A stretch of 52,497 nt of DNA, taken from NCBI GenBank assembly GCA_913063495.1, contig CAJXXT010000011.1, forward strand, positions 1-52,497. Reading direction: 5' to 3'. Shown here in pieces: positions 9,014 to 17,317 of the stretch. Position numbers and translations under genes: made by a program. Below the pieces are notes generated by a model. That model did not search any database, was not told the origin of the DNA, and saw only the letters and a list, made by a program, of their open reading frames with translations. How positions within the stretch are numbered: the stretch's first letter is position 1; the number at the start of each line of letters is the position of its first letter. This DNA is from an uncultured Gammaproteobacteria bacterium. Its GTDB lineage: Bacteria; Pseudomonadota; Gammaproteobacteria; Pseudomonadales; Ketobacteraceae.

Positions 9014-9808
9014 ATGACACAAGCACTCACCCCAAAAAACCTTGTGGAAGGGTTTCTGCGAGCAGCAGACCCTGACCCAATCTCAGTTAAGTCATTGCTG
9101 ACAGTCGGTGAGCTGTTAGGCTTTTCCAACAACGCAATACGTGTTGCCATCAGCCGCCTATGCGCCAAAGAGCTGGTGGTCAGCGATGCTAGAAGCTGTT
9201 ACCGACTCACCGACAAAACCTTCGCTACCAGTAAGTTCGTTGAACGTTGGCGCATCGGCGAAGATCGTGTACGGCCCTGGCAAGGACAATGGTTATGCTG
9301 TCATCTTCCCCAAGGCATGCAACGAACAGAACGTAATCAAAGCCAAAAATCATTGGCATGGCATGGTTTTAAGAATGGCTTATCCGGCATCTACCTTCGC
9401 CCCGACAATCTTAACCTATCAATCACCGAACTTAATAAGCAGTTGATTGATACTGGTTTAATACAGCAAGCCACATTATTTAGAGCCAGTGATTTTAGCG
9501 GTGATCAGGCTTCGCACTGGCCGACCCTCTGGGACACCGAAGAGCTGGAATCCACTTATCAAGAGCTACATAACCAGTTATGTAAAAGTTATGATCATTT
9601 TCACGATATTGAACTTACTAAATCGCTTCCTGAATCGCTTATTCTGGGAGGGGAAACCTTACGAGCATTAGCCCTGGATCCCCTCTTACCACAAGAGATG
9701 CTTGATGCTTCGTTACGTCAAACATTGACCACAATGATGATTAAATACGAGAAGCTTTGCAGAACGGCATGGGGGGAAATGATTCAAAAACTAGAAGCCA
9801 AATCATAA
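9014..9808 (+). CDS. PaaX-family transcriptional regulator
   Basis: A 264-residue protein similar to PaaX, the repressor of phenylacetate-type catabolic operons that responds to an aryl-CoA thioester. The N-terminus holds the winged-helix segment LGFSNNAIRVAISRLCAKEL (about 36-55); the middle and C-terminal parts (RIGEDRVRPWQGQW, SGIYLRPDNL, and the LPQEMLD segment) fit the PaaX central and C-terminal domains. It is the last gene of the rightward operon, so auto-regulation of a CoA-thioester pathway is plausible. The ligand is likely an acyl- or aryl-CoA made by the neighbouring enzymes (inference). Confidence 0.8.
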   Translation: MTQALTPKNLVEGFLRAADPDPISVKSLLTVGELLGFSNNAIRVAISRLCAKELVVSDARSCYRLTDKTFATSKFVERWRIGEDRVRPWQGQWLCCHLPQGMQRTERNQSQKSLAWHGFKNGLSGIYLRPDNLNLSITELNKQLIDTGLIQQATLFRASDFSGDQASHWPTLWDTEELESTYQELHNQLCKSYDHFHDIELTKSLPESLILGGETLRALALDPLLPQEMLDASLRQTLTTMMIKYEKLCRTAWGEMIQKLEAKS

Positions 9809-9835
9809 ATGGCCTATAGGCGTAGGCTAAGATAC

Positions 9836-9858
9836 AAAAAAAGGGCCTAAAAAGGCCC
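9836..9858 (-). terminator. Rho-independent terminator of the desaturase operon
   Basis: A stem GGGCCT/AGGCCC (9843-9848 with 9853-9858, loop AAAA) is followed in the leftward transcript by seven T (the A run 9836-9842). It lies about 50 bases past the desaturase stop codon. Confidence 0.85.
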
Positions 9859-9905
9859 CTAAATGGTGGGAAGGCACTTAAAATATTTTGCTATTCAATG
9901 AAAAT

Positions 9906-11063
9906 TTACGCTGCATTTTTTTCAATGACAGAATTTGACAGCTTTTTCCCTATTGTAGATATCGGGGAAACATTCGATACAACAGATTCAACTTTTTTCC
10001 CAAACGGTAATGCGTACTTAAATATTCGACCAACAACCTGTGAAAACTGTTTGGTAAAACGCCCTGTATTATAATGCTGTCCATACCGCTGACAAATCTC
10101 TCTTACTTTTACCGACATTTCTGCATACCTTGCACCTGGAATATCAGGAAACATATGATGTTCAATTTGATGGCTTAAATTCCCTGACATCAAGTGAAAT
10201 GCTTTGCCTCCTTTGAGATTACCTGATCCATGTAACTGGCGTAAATACCACTGCCCTCTTGACTCATTATCCAATATTTCAATTGGAAACGTCTCGACGT
10301 CTTCCGTGAAGTGTCCGCAAAAAATAATCCCAAACGTCCATAAGTTACGAATAACGTTGGCTACTGCATTCCCTGTAATAACAGGTAAAAACATTGGGCC
10401 GGCGAGCAATGGAAAAAAAGCATAATCTTTTACTAATTGCTTTCGCATCTTCGCAGCGATAATAGCAAACTCTTCTCTGACCTGGGAAAAAGACTTTTCT
10501 TTACTGATTAATTTTTCCAATTCTAATGGTTGTAAAGACAACGTCCATTCAAACGTTACCGCTAGAAAAGCCGCAACTAACGGGTTTAATGCAAACCGAG
10601 GCTCCCATTTTTGCTCTGGAAATAGTCTCAGTGCTCCATAACCAATATCATGATCCATTCCTCGAACATTGGTATAAGTATGGTGCATGAAATTATGCGT
10701 ATGACGCCAGTTTTCAGATGGGCAAGGGTGATCCCACTCATAAGTGCTTCCCCTTAACGTTGGATCATTCATCCAGTCGTACTGACCATGAATAACATTA
10801 TGGCCCAACTCCATATTCTCTACAATTTTTGATACCCCTAACAGAGCAGTACCTGCCAACCAAAAAGGCGGTAACCAACCCAGCATCAGTGAACTACGGC
10901 CTGCGATTTCACTGTAACGAACAAAATTACGCACTGCATAGATATAATCTGCATCTTTTTTGCCTAACGAGGCGATGGTTTCTTTCCGCAATGCATCTAA
11001 CTCTTCTCCAAATGCATTTGCTTCATCAATACTAAGTTCACGGCTTTTGCTTGAAAATTTCAT
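9906..11063 (-). CDS. Membrane fatty acyl-CoA desaturase (DesB type)
   Basis: A 385-residue membrane di-iron desaturase of the FA_desaturase family, which introduces a cis double bond into an acyl chain using O2 and electrons from a reductase. All three histidine boxes are present: H88NVIH92, H121THNFMHH128 and H298QIEHH303. Two hydrophobic zones (about 55-80 and 215-250) fit membrane spans. The gene lies 111 bp after a ferredoxin-reductase-like gene and downstream of a TetR gene, the same trio as Pseudomonas desT-desC-desB; that assignment is by analogy. It is closed by a clear terminator. Positional specificity (probably delta-9) cannot be read from the sequence. Confidence 0.88.
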   Translation of the reverse strand: MKFSSKSRELSIDEANAFGEELDALRKETIASLGKKDADYIYAVRNFVRYSEIAGRSSLMLGWLPPFWLAGTALLGVSKIVENMELGHNVIHGQYDWMNDPTLRGSTYEWDHPCPSENWRHTHNFMHHTYTNVRGMDHDIGYGALRLFPEQKWEPRFALNPLVAAFLAVTFEWTLSLQPLELEKLISKEKSFSQVREEFAIIAAKMRKQLVKDYAFFPLLAGPMFLPVITGNAVANVIRNLWTFGIIFCGHFTEDVETFPIEILDNESRGQWYLRQLHGSGNLKGGKAFHLMSGNLSHQIEHHMFPDIPGARYAEMSVKVREICQRYGQHYNTGRFTKQFSQVVGRIFKYALPFGKKVESVVSNVSPISTIGKKLSNSVIEKNAA

Positions 11064-11115
11064 AACGATATTCCCTAAAATACTTTTTGGTCAGATGCAA
11101 TGTTGATAAAGGTAT

Positions 11116-11190
11116 TGGATATCCGTGGGCTAGATATCCCGAGCTTAGATATCCCGAGCTTAGATATTCCGAGTTTAAATATCCAAAGTT
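11116..11190. repeat. Five tandem 15-bp repeats at the reductase/desaturase junction
   Basis: Five consecutive 15-base units, best pair TAGATATCCCGAGCT at 11131-11145 and 11146-11160, with progressively diverged units on both sides. Each keeps a GATATC- or AATATC-like core. The array begins inside the last codons of the reductase gene and fills most of the gap to the desaturase. In the leftward mRNA it may affect coupling or stability. Confidence 0.85.
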
Positions 11191-12242
11191 ACTGCGCTTA
11201 ATGGCTCACTGATACATATACGGATTTGGGTATTCGGTTGGTCGTCAATAGCCCCCGTTAAAAGGTCTCTCACAACACCGGAAACCTTTGTACAACTACA
11301 GGTTTTACAAACTCCGGTTCGACAACCATGAGCCGGACGAGCTCCAGCTGCTTCTGCACTTTCCAAAAGAGTCGGCTTACTATTAAGAAACTCTTGTTGG
11401 CTACGTTGCAATGTAATTGGCATTTCTGAAACAGATGCATTTGGATCAGCAGTGATAAACCCAAATACCTCTTTAGTTAAACTTGACTCAATATCGTTTT
11501 CTTTCCAAACAGATGTAACCGCATTCATTAATCCGGCTGGCCCGCATATGTACGCAGAACGGTCGACGAAGTCAGAACAGGCGGCAACAAGTTGATCCTG
11601 ACTAAAAAACCCGGCATCTCCATCACTTGCTAAAGCAAATTGAAGCCGTAATCCTGGGTGTTTTACAGCCAATTCTCGCATTTCCTGAGCAAACGCTAGA
11701 TCTTCAGCGGTGTTTGCATAGTACATAACCACTACGTCCATCGTCGCCTTTTGCAGTAACGCCTGTACTAAGAGGCTATAAATTGGCGTTACACCGCTAC
11801 CGCCCGCAATCAACAACAGCTTCTCTGGTAGTTCGTTAGGTAGCACAAACTCCCCACCGACGTCCCCTAGCTCAATAACATCACCAACAGATAATGTATC
11901 ATGCATCCAGTTTGAGACTTTTCCATGAGGCTGTCGCTTAACCGCAATCTCAATCAATGGCTCACTAGGCGCACTCACTAAGCTGTAACAGCGCTCTACA
12001 TAAACCCCGTCCAGCATAACTTTTACCGATACAAATTGACCGGCATTGAAGCATGCCCAATGCTTATTAGGGCGTAATACAAAGCGCTTTATGTCAGTGG
12101 TCTCTTCAACTACTGATACAACTTTTGCCATTGATCGGTTTACCGTGAGCATTGGGTTAACATGCGCAAACACAAAATCAAGCCAATCTTCTTTAACAAA
12201 CTTTCCGATGACACGACTTACAGTAGGGTTGATTGATGACAT
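11175..12242 (-). CDS. Flavin/2Fe-2S oxidoreductase, electron donor to the desaturase (DesC type)
   Basis: A 355-residue protein combining a ferredoxin-NADP reductase module and a C-terminal plant-type [2Fe-2S] ferredoxin. Visible: FAD-binding ERCYSLVSAPSEP, the NAD-binding LLLIAGGSGVTPIYSLL, and the cluster motif GCRTGVCKTCSC (C-x4-C-x2-C) followed by the distal cysteine in RICISEP. It transfers electrons from NAD(P)H to the adjacent desaturase. The ATG at 12242 was chosen because GGAG lies 9 bases upstream; the frame extends to a GTG at 12332 without such support. Its last codons merge into the 15-bp tandem array. Confidence 0.88.
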   Translation of the reverse strand: MSSINPTVSRVIGKFVKEDWLDFVFAHVNPMLTVNRSMAKVVSVVEETTDIKRFVLRPNKHWACFNAGQFVSVKVMLDGVYVERCYSLVSAPSEPLIEIAVKRQPHGKVSNWMHDTLSVGDVIELGDVGGEFVLPNELPEKLLLIAGGSGVTPIYSLLVQALLQKATMDVVVMYYANTAEDLAFAQEMRELAVKHPGLRLQFALASDGDAGFFSQDQLVAACSDFVDRSAYICGPAGLMNAVTSVWKENDIESSLTKEVFGFITADPNASVSEMPITLQRSQQEFLNSKPTLLESAEAAGARPAHGCRTGVCKTCSCTKVSGVVRDLLTGAIDDQPNTQIRICISEPLSAVTLDI

Positions 12243-12463
12243 AATGCGGCTCCAAAACACTTGGGTGAACAAACGTGCACCCAATGTACCAGAGAAAAAC
12301 TTTAAGTCAACACGTGTACACTTATTTGGCACCCGATTTTCATTTATAAGCCCATAAAAGCCAAAAAAGGATATAGAAATCCTCTTCTGCAGTAGAAACC
12401 ACAGAAAAACACCTAATCTTCGTTGTTTTTACATTTAATAGAGAGAATGGATACGATTCAAAA

Positions 12464-12483
12464 TAGTGTCCTAGCGAACACTA
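12464..12483. promoter_or_regulatory. Candidate TetR operator upstream of the reductase/desaturase genes
   Basis: The imperfect palindrome TAGTGTCCTAGCGAACACTA (7 of 10 positions paired) lies between the TetR stop and the reductase start. It shares AGTGT/ACACT half-sites with the perfect repeat at 13239-13260 upstream of the TetR gene, which supports a common binding protein. Confidence 0.45.
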
Positions 12484-12486
12484 ATA

Positions 12487-13119
12487 TCAGCAAGGCTCTT
12501 TATAAGAAGGATCCGCAATACCACGCCAAAGCATCTCAAAAAGATCATTCGCTTGGCCGGCAATAGACTCGCTCGAACCACGCAAGATACTACTTTGGAC
12601 TAACCGAATAAAACTACCGGCAAAATAATCGAACATCACATCACTACTAACGTGTTTATTCAAGATACCCTGTCGTTGACCACTTTCCAATTCTGCCAAC
12701 AACACTTGGGAATAACCTTGCTTTATAAGTGGATCCTTTTCATCTTCTGGGTCATTTGAAATAGCATGCTGGGCCAAAACAGCCACATCAGGGTGTTCTT
12801 CAAAGTAATCTAACACCTCACAGAATGCATTTTTCATACGCTCCCTATAGGTATCAACCCCTTTGATGCTGTCACTCACATGGTTAGTGAGCTGAGCCAT
12901 CCAATGCTCGAGGCTTGCCGATAACAATGCATCCTTACTACCATAATATCGGTAAAGCGTTTGTAACGAGGTATTAGCAGAGCTTGCGATCTCACTAAAA
13001 CTCACCTGACTAAGTGGTTTTACTGAGAACAGATCAAGTACAGCCTGTTCTATCCGGCGCTGGATACCAGGGTTAAGTAATGTACGATCTAAGGTAGGTA
13101 ATACTTTCTTACGAGCCAT
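12487..13119 (-). CDS. TetR-family regulator of the desaturase operon (DesT-like by context)
   Basis: A 210-residue TetR protein. The DNA-binding helix-turn-helix is at about residues 36-62 (SFSEIASSANTSLQTLYRYY, then GSKDALL), and the rest is the usual helical ligand domain. It is transcribed in the same direction as the reductase and desaturase, 244 bp before the reductase start. In Pseudomonas, DesT senses the saturated/unsaturated acyl-CoA ratio and represses desCB; the same role is inferred here from gene order only. The divergent neighbour is a MaoC hydratase, which may be co-regulated. Confidence 0.82.
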   Translation of the reverse strand: MARKKVLPTLDRTLLNPGIQRRIEQAVLDLFSVKPLSQVSFSEIASSANTSLQTLYRYYGSKDALLSASLEHWMAQLTNHVSDSIKGVDTYRERMKNAFCEVLDYFEEHPDVAVLAQHAISNDPEDEKDPLIKQGYSQVLLAELESGQRQGILNKHVSSDVMFDYFAGSFIRLVQSSILRGSSESIAGQANDLFEMLWRGIADPSYKEPC

Positions 13120-13238
13120 TTCTCATTACCGTATGCACAACCAAGCGATTGTACTGATGGGTCAATGGCGGCATTTTAACTCGCACACCAGTCCAATAAA
13201 ACACTTATTTACAATTACTCAGTTTTATCTCTGGCGGA

Positions 13239-13260
13239 AAGTGTAATTGCTGTTACACTT
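13239..13260. promoter_or_regulatory. Perfect inverted repeat, candidate operator between TetR and MaoC genes
   Basis: AAGTGTAA (13239-13246) and TTACACTT (13253-13260) form a perfect 8-bp inverted repeat with a 6-base spacer, in the 218-bp divergent gap. Size and symmetry fit a TetR dimer site. Confidence 0.55.
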
Positions 13261-13337
13261 CATTCCAATAAAGAACTGACTGGTCAATAAGTTACGTCGT
13301 TCTCAGTATACATTTCCGTCGTTTAGGCTACAGATAT

Positions 13338-14258
13338 ATGAACCAAGAAATCAACGTACCGCTCTCACTGGCTCTAGAACAAGGCTCAAGTGTACGTTCA
13401 TGGGGTTCTATTAGGATGCGCAGTGCATTTCCATTTCTTCGGCCTAAACAAAACCCTGAGCACTTCTTGCCGATTAAAGACACTGTTCCCGCCCCAAGTG
13501 ATCGACTTATCGAGTACTACGTAGAATGGGCAGGCGCCAAACCCAACATCTATCCATACGAGGTTCCTCCTCATCTATTCTCACAATGGAGCATCCCTCT
13601 CGTTACACGCGTGTTACTACAGGCTAGATACCCTCTTAAAGACATCATCAATAAAGGGTGTCACGTCACATTAAACGCTCATATACCTCGCGGTGAAACA
13701 TTATTACTAGATGCTGAGTTAATTGAGTTAAAAGAAAGTCCAACTCAAATCAACTTTTCTATTCGCGTAAATACGTCAACACCATCCTCCAAGAATGCTA
13801 TCGTTGCTGTTTTCCAGCTGGTTCTAATGCGTGAACAGCCCGCCGTTAAATCAAACAATAAATCCCGCCCCATTCATGACAGTTACAGCGAAATGGGTCA
13901 CTGGTCTGCCGATGCAAATGATGGTTTTCGATATGCATTGTTAACAGGAGATTTTAATCCGATACATTGGCTTGACCCGCTAGCAAAACGATCAACCTTT
14001 GGTGGAAAAGTACTGCATGGTTTTGCTAGCTTAAGTAAGACCTGGGAGCAATTACAATCTTCAGATCTACTGCATGAGAATATAAATGATATTGAAGTAC
14101 AATTTGTTAAACCGGTTCATCTACCAACAAAAAACCTAAAGGTTTTTACCTCTGCAAAAACAGATCGAAATGGACGTTATAAGCTAAGAGTTCGTGGAGA
14201 AAACAACACATTGCATCTGTTGGGAAAATTTACCACCGGACCGCTTGGATCACACTAG
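13338..14258 (+). CDS. MaoC-like (R)-enoyl-CoA hydratase
   Basis: A 306-residue hot-dog-fold protein. The C-terminal half has the hydratase-2 signature TGDFNPIHWLDPLAKRSTFG (Asp and His catalytic) followed by GKVLHGFAS, which in MaoC/PhaJ-type enzymes hydrates trans-2-enoyl-CoA to (R)-3-hydroxyacyl-CoA. The N-terminal half probably forms a second, degenerate hot-dog domain, as in double-hot-dog hydratases of this length. It is divergent from the TetR gene and shares the operator-bearing gap, so acyl-CoA-responsive control is likely. Substrate chain length cannot be told. Confidence 0.82.
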   Translation: MNQEINVPLSLALEQGSSVRSWGSIRMRSAFPFLRPKQNPEHFLPIKDTVPAPSDRLIEYYVEWAGAKPNIYPYEVPPHLFSQWSIPLVTRVLLQARYPLKDIINKGCHVTLNAHIPRGETLLLDAELIELKESPTQINFSIRVNTSTPSSKNAIVAVFQLVLMREQPAVKSNNKSRPIHDSYSEMGHWSADANDGFRYALLTGDFNPIHWLDPLAKRSTFGGKVLHGFASLSKTWEQLQSSDLLHENINDIEVQFVKPVHLPTKNLKVFTSAKTDRNGRYKLRVRGENNTLHLLGKFTTGPLGSH

Positions 14259-14276
14259 AATATTATGTCCAAAAAC

Positions 14277-14849
14277 CTAAAAGCAAGCCAAATCGCTATT
14301 AAACACTAAACCTTCTAATGAATTTTCTTCAACAATAGCCTTGAACCTTTCATTGGCATATATATTTAGCAACTGGTCATAACCTGTTTTAAATAACACA
14401 TCATCAACAACCATTGGCTCATTAAACGCTAAACGCTTAACCCCCATAAACAACCCTTGATCGACATCTTGCTCACTATTAGCAATATCAACCACTTCAT
14501 CTGATTTTATGTGCAGTGTATTAAATAAATAGTAGAAGTCCGTACCACACGTCAACCCCAAAAACTCCCCAAAACTTTCCAACTCATCAACGAGTACATC
14601 GTGAGCTTTGGCAGAAAGAACCAAAATCCCAGTTTGCCAAATACTTAAATCAGGAATGCGTGTTGCTGCTGAAAACTCATCAGGTTTAAAAAACTCACAA
14701 CGAACAGGAACCCATGCCTGTTTAACAGACTCGCCTTTTACACCAAAATTTAACGCAAAATCATCACCCATTGCATCATAAATAGCGTCAGGGTCTATAT
14801 GAAAACTTTGATAAGCGTCAATCTGAGCTCTCAATTTATAAGTACTCAT
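14277..14849 (-). CDS. Probable immunity protein for the adjacent AHH toxin (DUF1629/Imm11-like)
   Basis: A 190-residue soluble acidic protein without a signal peptide, starting 11 bases after the upstream nuclease stop. The central segment LSIWQTGILVLSAKAHDVLV followed by GEFLGLTC and YYLFN resembles the DUF1629 (Imm11) immunity family, often found beside nuclease-type polymorphic toxins. The expected role is to bind and block the neighbouring nuclease. The family call is by eye; the context (small protein immediately after an AHH nuclease) supports it independently. Confidence 0.55.
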   Translation of the reverse strand: MSTYKLRAQIDAYQSFHIDPDAIYDAMGDDFALNFGVKGESVKQAWVPVRCEFFKPDEFSAATRIPDLSIWQTGILVLSAKAHDVLVDELESFGEFLGLTCGTDFYYLFNTLHIKSDEVVDIANSEQDVDQGLFMGVKRLAFNEPMVVDDVLFKTGYDQLLNIYANERFKAIVEENSLEGLVFNSDLACF

Positions 14850-14859
14850 GGTTTTTCCT

Positions 14860-15459
14860 TTATGCTGTCTGGCCTTTCGCCAACATTACCTGAGGTGGTA
14901 TTGTGCCATCTTGTAACCGGGATGCAACCCTCTGCAAAGTGAAGCGCATAATGGGTTCAGAACTCGCCATCGTAACTTGCTGCTCTAGCCAGCGATAATA
15001 ATTAAATCGATGGATCTTGCTATGAGGAACAGCATCGGTAAATGCCCAATGAGGTGTGTCCGCCGTACGCCTTGGCAACCAACAACCATTGTCAGGGTCA
15101 TCAATACGGATTTTATACTGCGCTAATAACGCTCTGGCAACGGCTGAATTTTTATGTGCTCCAGCAACAATAGCATGCGCATCACAACGATCATCAGGCT
15201 TGGGCTTACCTGCCGCTCGCAAGTGTAGACCTAAACGATGAGAGTCATGCTCCTCGGATGTTAGCTCTTTTCGCCCCATTGACGCCGATTGAGCTCTATA
15301 AGCAGCCAAACCTGCATCCACATCGGCAAGAGACTTAATGTGATTCAACTCATGCTGGATAAATCGCTTTTGATCCGTATTTTGATTGTCTCCGAACTGC
15401 TCAATAGCCCGATCTAGTGCAGATTGAAGATAATAAGGAGATTTTGGTTCTGGAATCAT
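14860..15459 (-). CDS. AHH-family nuclease toxin (HNH/Endo VII superfamily)
   Basis: A 199-residue protein whose C-terminal half matches the AHH nuclease domain: Asp93-Ala-His95-Ala-Ile-Val, a helical AVARALLAQYKI, IDDPDNGCWLP at 119-129, then His146 and His150 in PHSKIHRFNYYRWLEQ. AHH domains are nuclease tips of polymorphic toxins. The eponymous motif here is AHA rather than AHH, so one histidine differs. There is no signal peptide, PAAR or Rhs part; the N-terminal ~85 residues are unrecognised. The ATG at 15459 was preferred to a GTG at 15477. It is paired with an immunity-like gene 10 bp downstream. Confidence 0.68.
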   Translation of the reverse strand: MIPEPKSPYYLQSALDRAIEQFGDNQNTDQKRFIQHELNHIKSLADVDAGLAAYRAQSASMGRKELTSEEHDSHRLGLHLRAAGKPKPDDRCDAHAIVAGAHKNSAVARALLAQYKIRIDDPDNGCWLPRRTADTPHWAFTDAVPHSKIHRFNYYRWLEQQVTMASSEPIMRFTLQRVASRLQDGTIPPQVMLAKGQTA

Positions 15460-15544
15460 GGTAATTAGACCTATCACTGGTATGACATCTGACCATCATT
15501 TTAGTGAGCCCCCGCTAAAATACCAACGCTGTTTTTGTGAATAT

Positions 15545-16765
15545 TCACGTTTTTGATGGAGTGTAATGCAAATACACTGTAATCCCCAAAGTCGTTACTC
15601 CACACATCAAAAAACCGAGCACTAATGGCTGCACCGTACCGTTATAATATTGCCCTATCAATCCGCCAATACCGACAGATAACAGCGTTTGCACAGAGCT
15701 AATAACCGAAGTAGCCACTCCCGCAATATGCCCTAACGGGTGTACCGCTAGTGTATTAAAATTACCGAACAGCACACCAAAGCAAAAAAACACTGAAGCC
15801 AGATAAAGCATAAATGCTACTAGTGACGGCTGAGATACCCCGTCCACCGCCAAAGATGGCTCTAACATAAATTCAATATAGCAATAGAAGACAAGCGATA
15901 TTACACACAACACACTCAAAGAAATCAAGCACAGCAGCTCCATAGGAAAATGCATAACAAGACGGGAGTTCACAAAAGAAGAACAACCGATGGCAAGCGC
16001 CAAGCACCCAAAATACAGAGAGAACAAATCACCGAGTTGATACTGAACCTGTAGTATTTGTTGCGCTGTACTTAGGTATCCAACAAAGGCTCCAAACATC
16101 AAACCAGACGCAATCGTATACCCCCTAGTATAAGGCTGACTTAGCGTTTCCCGGATACCTGCAATGATATTTTTTAATGAAAAAGGTATACGGTTTTCTT
16201 CGCTCAGCGTTTCCGGCTGACGAAAGTGTAACCATAACAACCCCGCCAATGCGAGCATAAAAATCATCCAAAAAATTACCCGCCATTCAGCAACCAGCAA
16301 CACCAACTGCCCTAATGAAGGAGCTAAAGCGGGCACCATGATAAATATCACCATGATTAAAGACATTATCCGCCCCATCTCTTTGCCACTAAAATTATCA
16401 CGAATCATTGCAAGCGTTACCACGCGGCAGGCAGCAGCACCAAAACCTTGGACAACACGTCCTATCAACATCATTGAAAAGCTCGTCGATAAACTAGAGA
16501 TCAAACTGCCAACCAAAAAAATAATGATACCTAAATAAATGGCCCGCTTTCTACCATAAGAGTCTGATATCGGGCCATACAACATCAAGCCCAACGCCAT
16601 GCCAAAAAAAACCGTCGATACTATTAGCTGTATATCATTTGGATTGGCAACCTGAAGATCATCACCAATCTGACTTAACGCTGGAAGCATAGCATCAATA
16701 GTTAATGCCACTAGGGACATCAATAGCGCCATTAAACTAATAAACTCTCTATTACCTTGAACCAT
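15545..16765 (-). CDS. Bcr/CflA-type MFS drug efflux transporter
   Basis: A 406-residue inner-membrane protein with about 12 hydrophobic segments. The loop 2-3 motif GPISDSYGRKRAIYLG is the MFS motif A, and RVVQGFGAAACRVVTLAMIRD in helix 4/5 is typical of the Bcr/CflA branch (proton-driven export of chloramphenicol, bicyclomycin or similar). It is transcribed leftward after the acidic protein gene, with a 48-bp gap containing a 12-bp tandem repeat. Its substrate cannot be inferred. Confidence 0.86.
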   Translation of the reverse strand: MVQGNREFISLMALLMSLVALTIDAMLPALSQIGDDLQVANPNDIQLIVSTVFFGMALGLMLYGPISDSYGRKRAIYLGIIIFLVGSLISSLSTSFSMMLIGRVVQGFGAAACRVVTLAMIRDNFSGKEMGRIMSLIMVIFIMVPALAPSLGQLVLLVAEWRVIFWMIFMLALAGLLWLHFRQPETLSEENRIPFSLKNIIAGIRETLSQPYTRGYTIASGLMFGAFVGYLSTAQQILQVQYQLGDLFSLYFGCLALAIGCSSFVNSRLVMHFPMELLCLISLSVLCVISLVFYCYIEFMLEPSLAVDGVSQPSLVAFMLYLASVFFCFGVLFGNFNTLAVHPLGHIAGVATSVISSVQTLLSVGIGGLIGQYYNGTVQPLVLGFLMCGVTTLGITVYLHYTPSKT

Positions 16766-16789
16766 AAATATCCAAACCCTGAACCCACT

Positions 16790-16825
16790 TTATACGCTAA
16801 CTTATATGCTAATTTATACGGCCAT
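16790..16825. repeat. Degenerate 12-bp tandem repeat at a stop codon
   Basis: TTATACGCTAAC, TTATATGCTAAT and TTATACGGCCAT follow each other, the last covering the stop codon of the acidic protein gene. This is similar in style to the arrays at 1002-1037 and 11116-11190. Confidence 0.65.
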
Positions 16826-17308
16826 CACTTTTTGTAATGCTGTATCAAAATCATCTTTTCGACTTTCGTACTTATCAATACAACCGTAAGATGAAAAAAC
16901 AGAAACATTAAAGCCCTGCTCTACGTGGTTATACCAAAGCACCTTATTGCCCATCACAGCAACAGCCCAAAAACCTTCATCGATCTCCTGATCCAAACCT
17001 TCACCAGACTCATCGCCAAAACCTCGATCATTGCCCGCATCAAATTCTGGCTCGGATACTTCTGTTGAGTATTCGTCCAATTCTCCATCACCATCATCAA
17101 AAGTCCCGCCTTCCATATCAACATCGTCATATTCATCTCGATTGATACTTACAGGCTCTTTTGAAAATTCCATTGGTAATGACTGTTTCTGCGCCCATTT
17201 CTCTGGGGCAATATTTATAACATCCCAATGCACCTTTTGGTCTTGCGACATCCCATCCCAAGCTGAAGCAACCAGCTCAAGGATTTCTTCTTCGTATATC
17301 GACTGCAA
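16814..17308 (-). CDS. Strongly acidic protein of unknown function, coupled to the helicase
   Basis: A 164-residue protein with no family I recognise. Residues about 50-115 are extremely rich in Asp, Glu and Gly (for example DDVDMEGGTFDDGDGELDEY) and look unstructured. The N-terminal 40 residues and the C-terminal 50 (FWAVAVMGNKVLWYNHVEQG, then a cysteine and several lysines) look folded. It starts 9 bases after the helicase stop, so the two are almost certainly co-translated. Possible roles include a DNA mimic or a regulatory subunit of the helicase; both are speculation. Confidence 0.7.
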   Translation of the reverse strand: MQSIYEEEILELVASAWDGMSQDQKVHWDVINIAPEKWAQKQSLPMEFSKEPVSINRDEYDDVDMEGGTFDDGDGELDEYSTEVSEPEFDAGNDRGFGDESGEGLDQEIDEGFWAVAVMGNKVLWYNHVEQGFNVSVFSSYGCIDKYESRKDDFDTALQKVMAV

Positions 17309-17317
17309 ACTGACACC

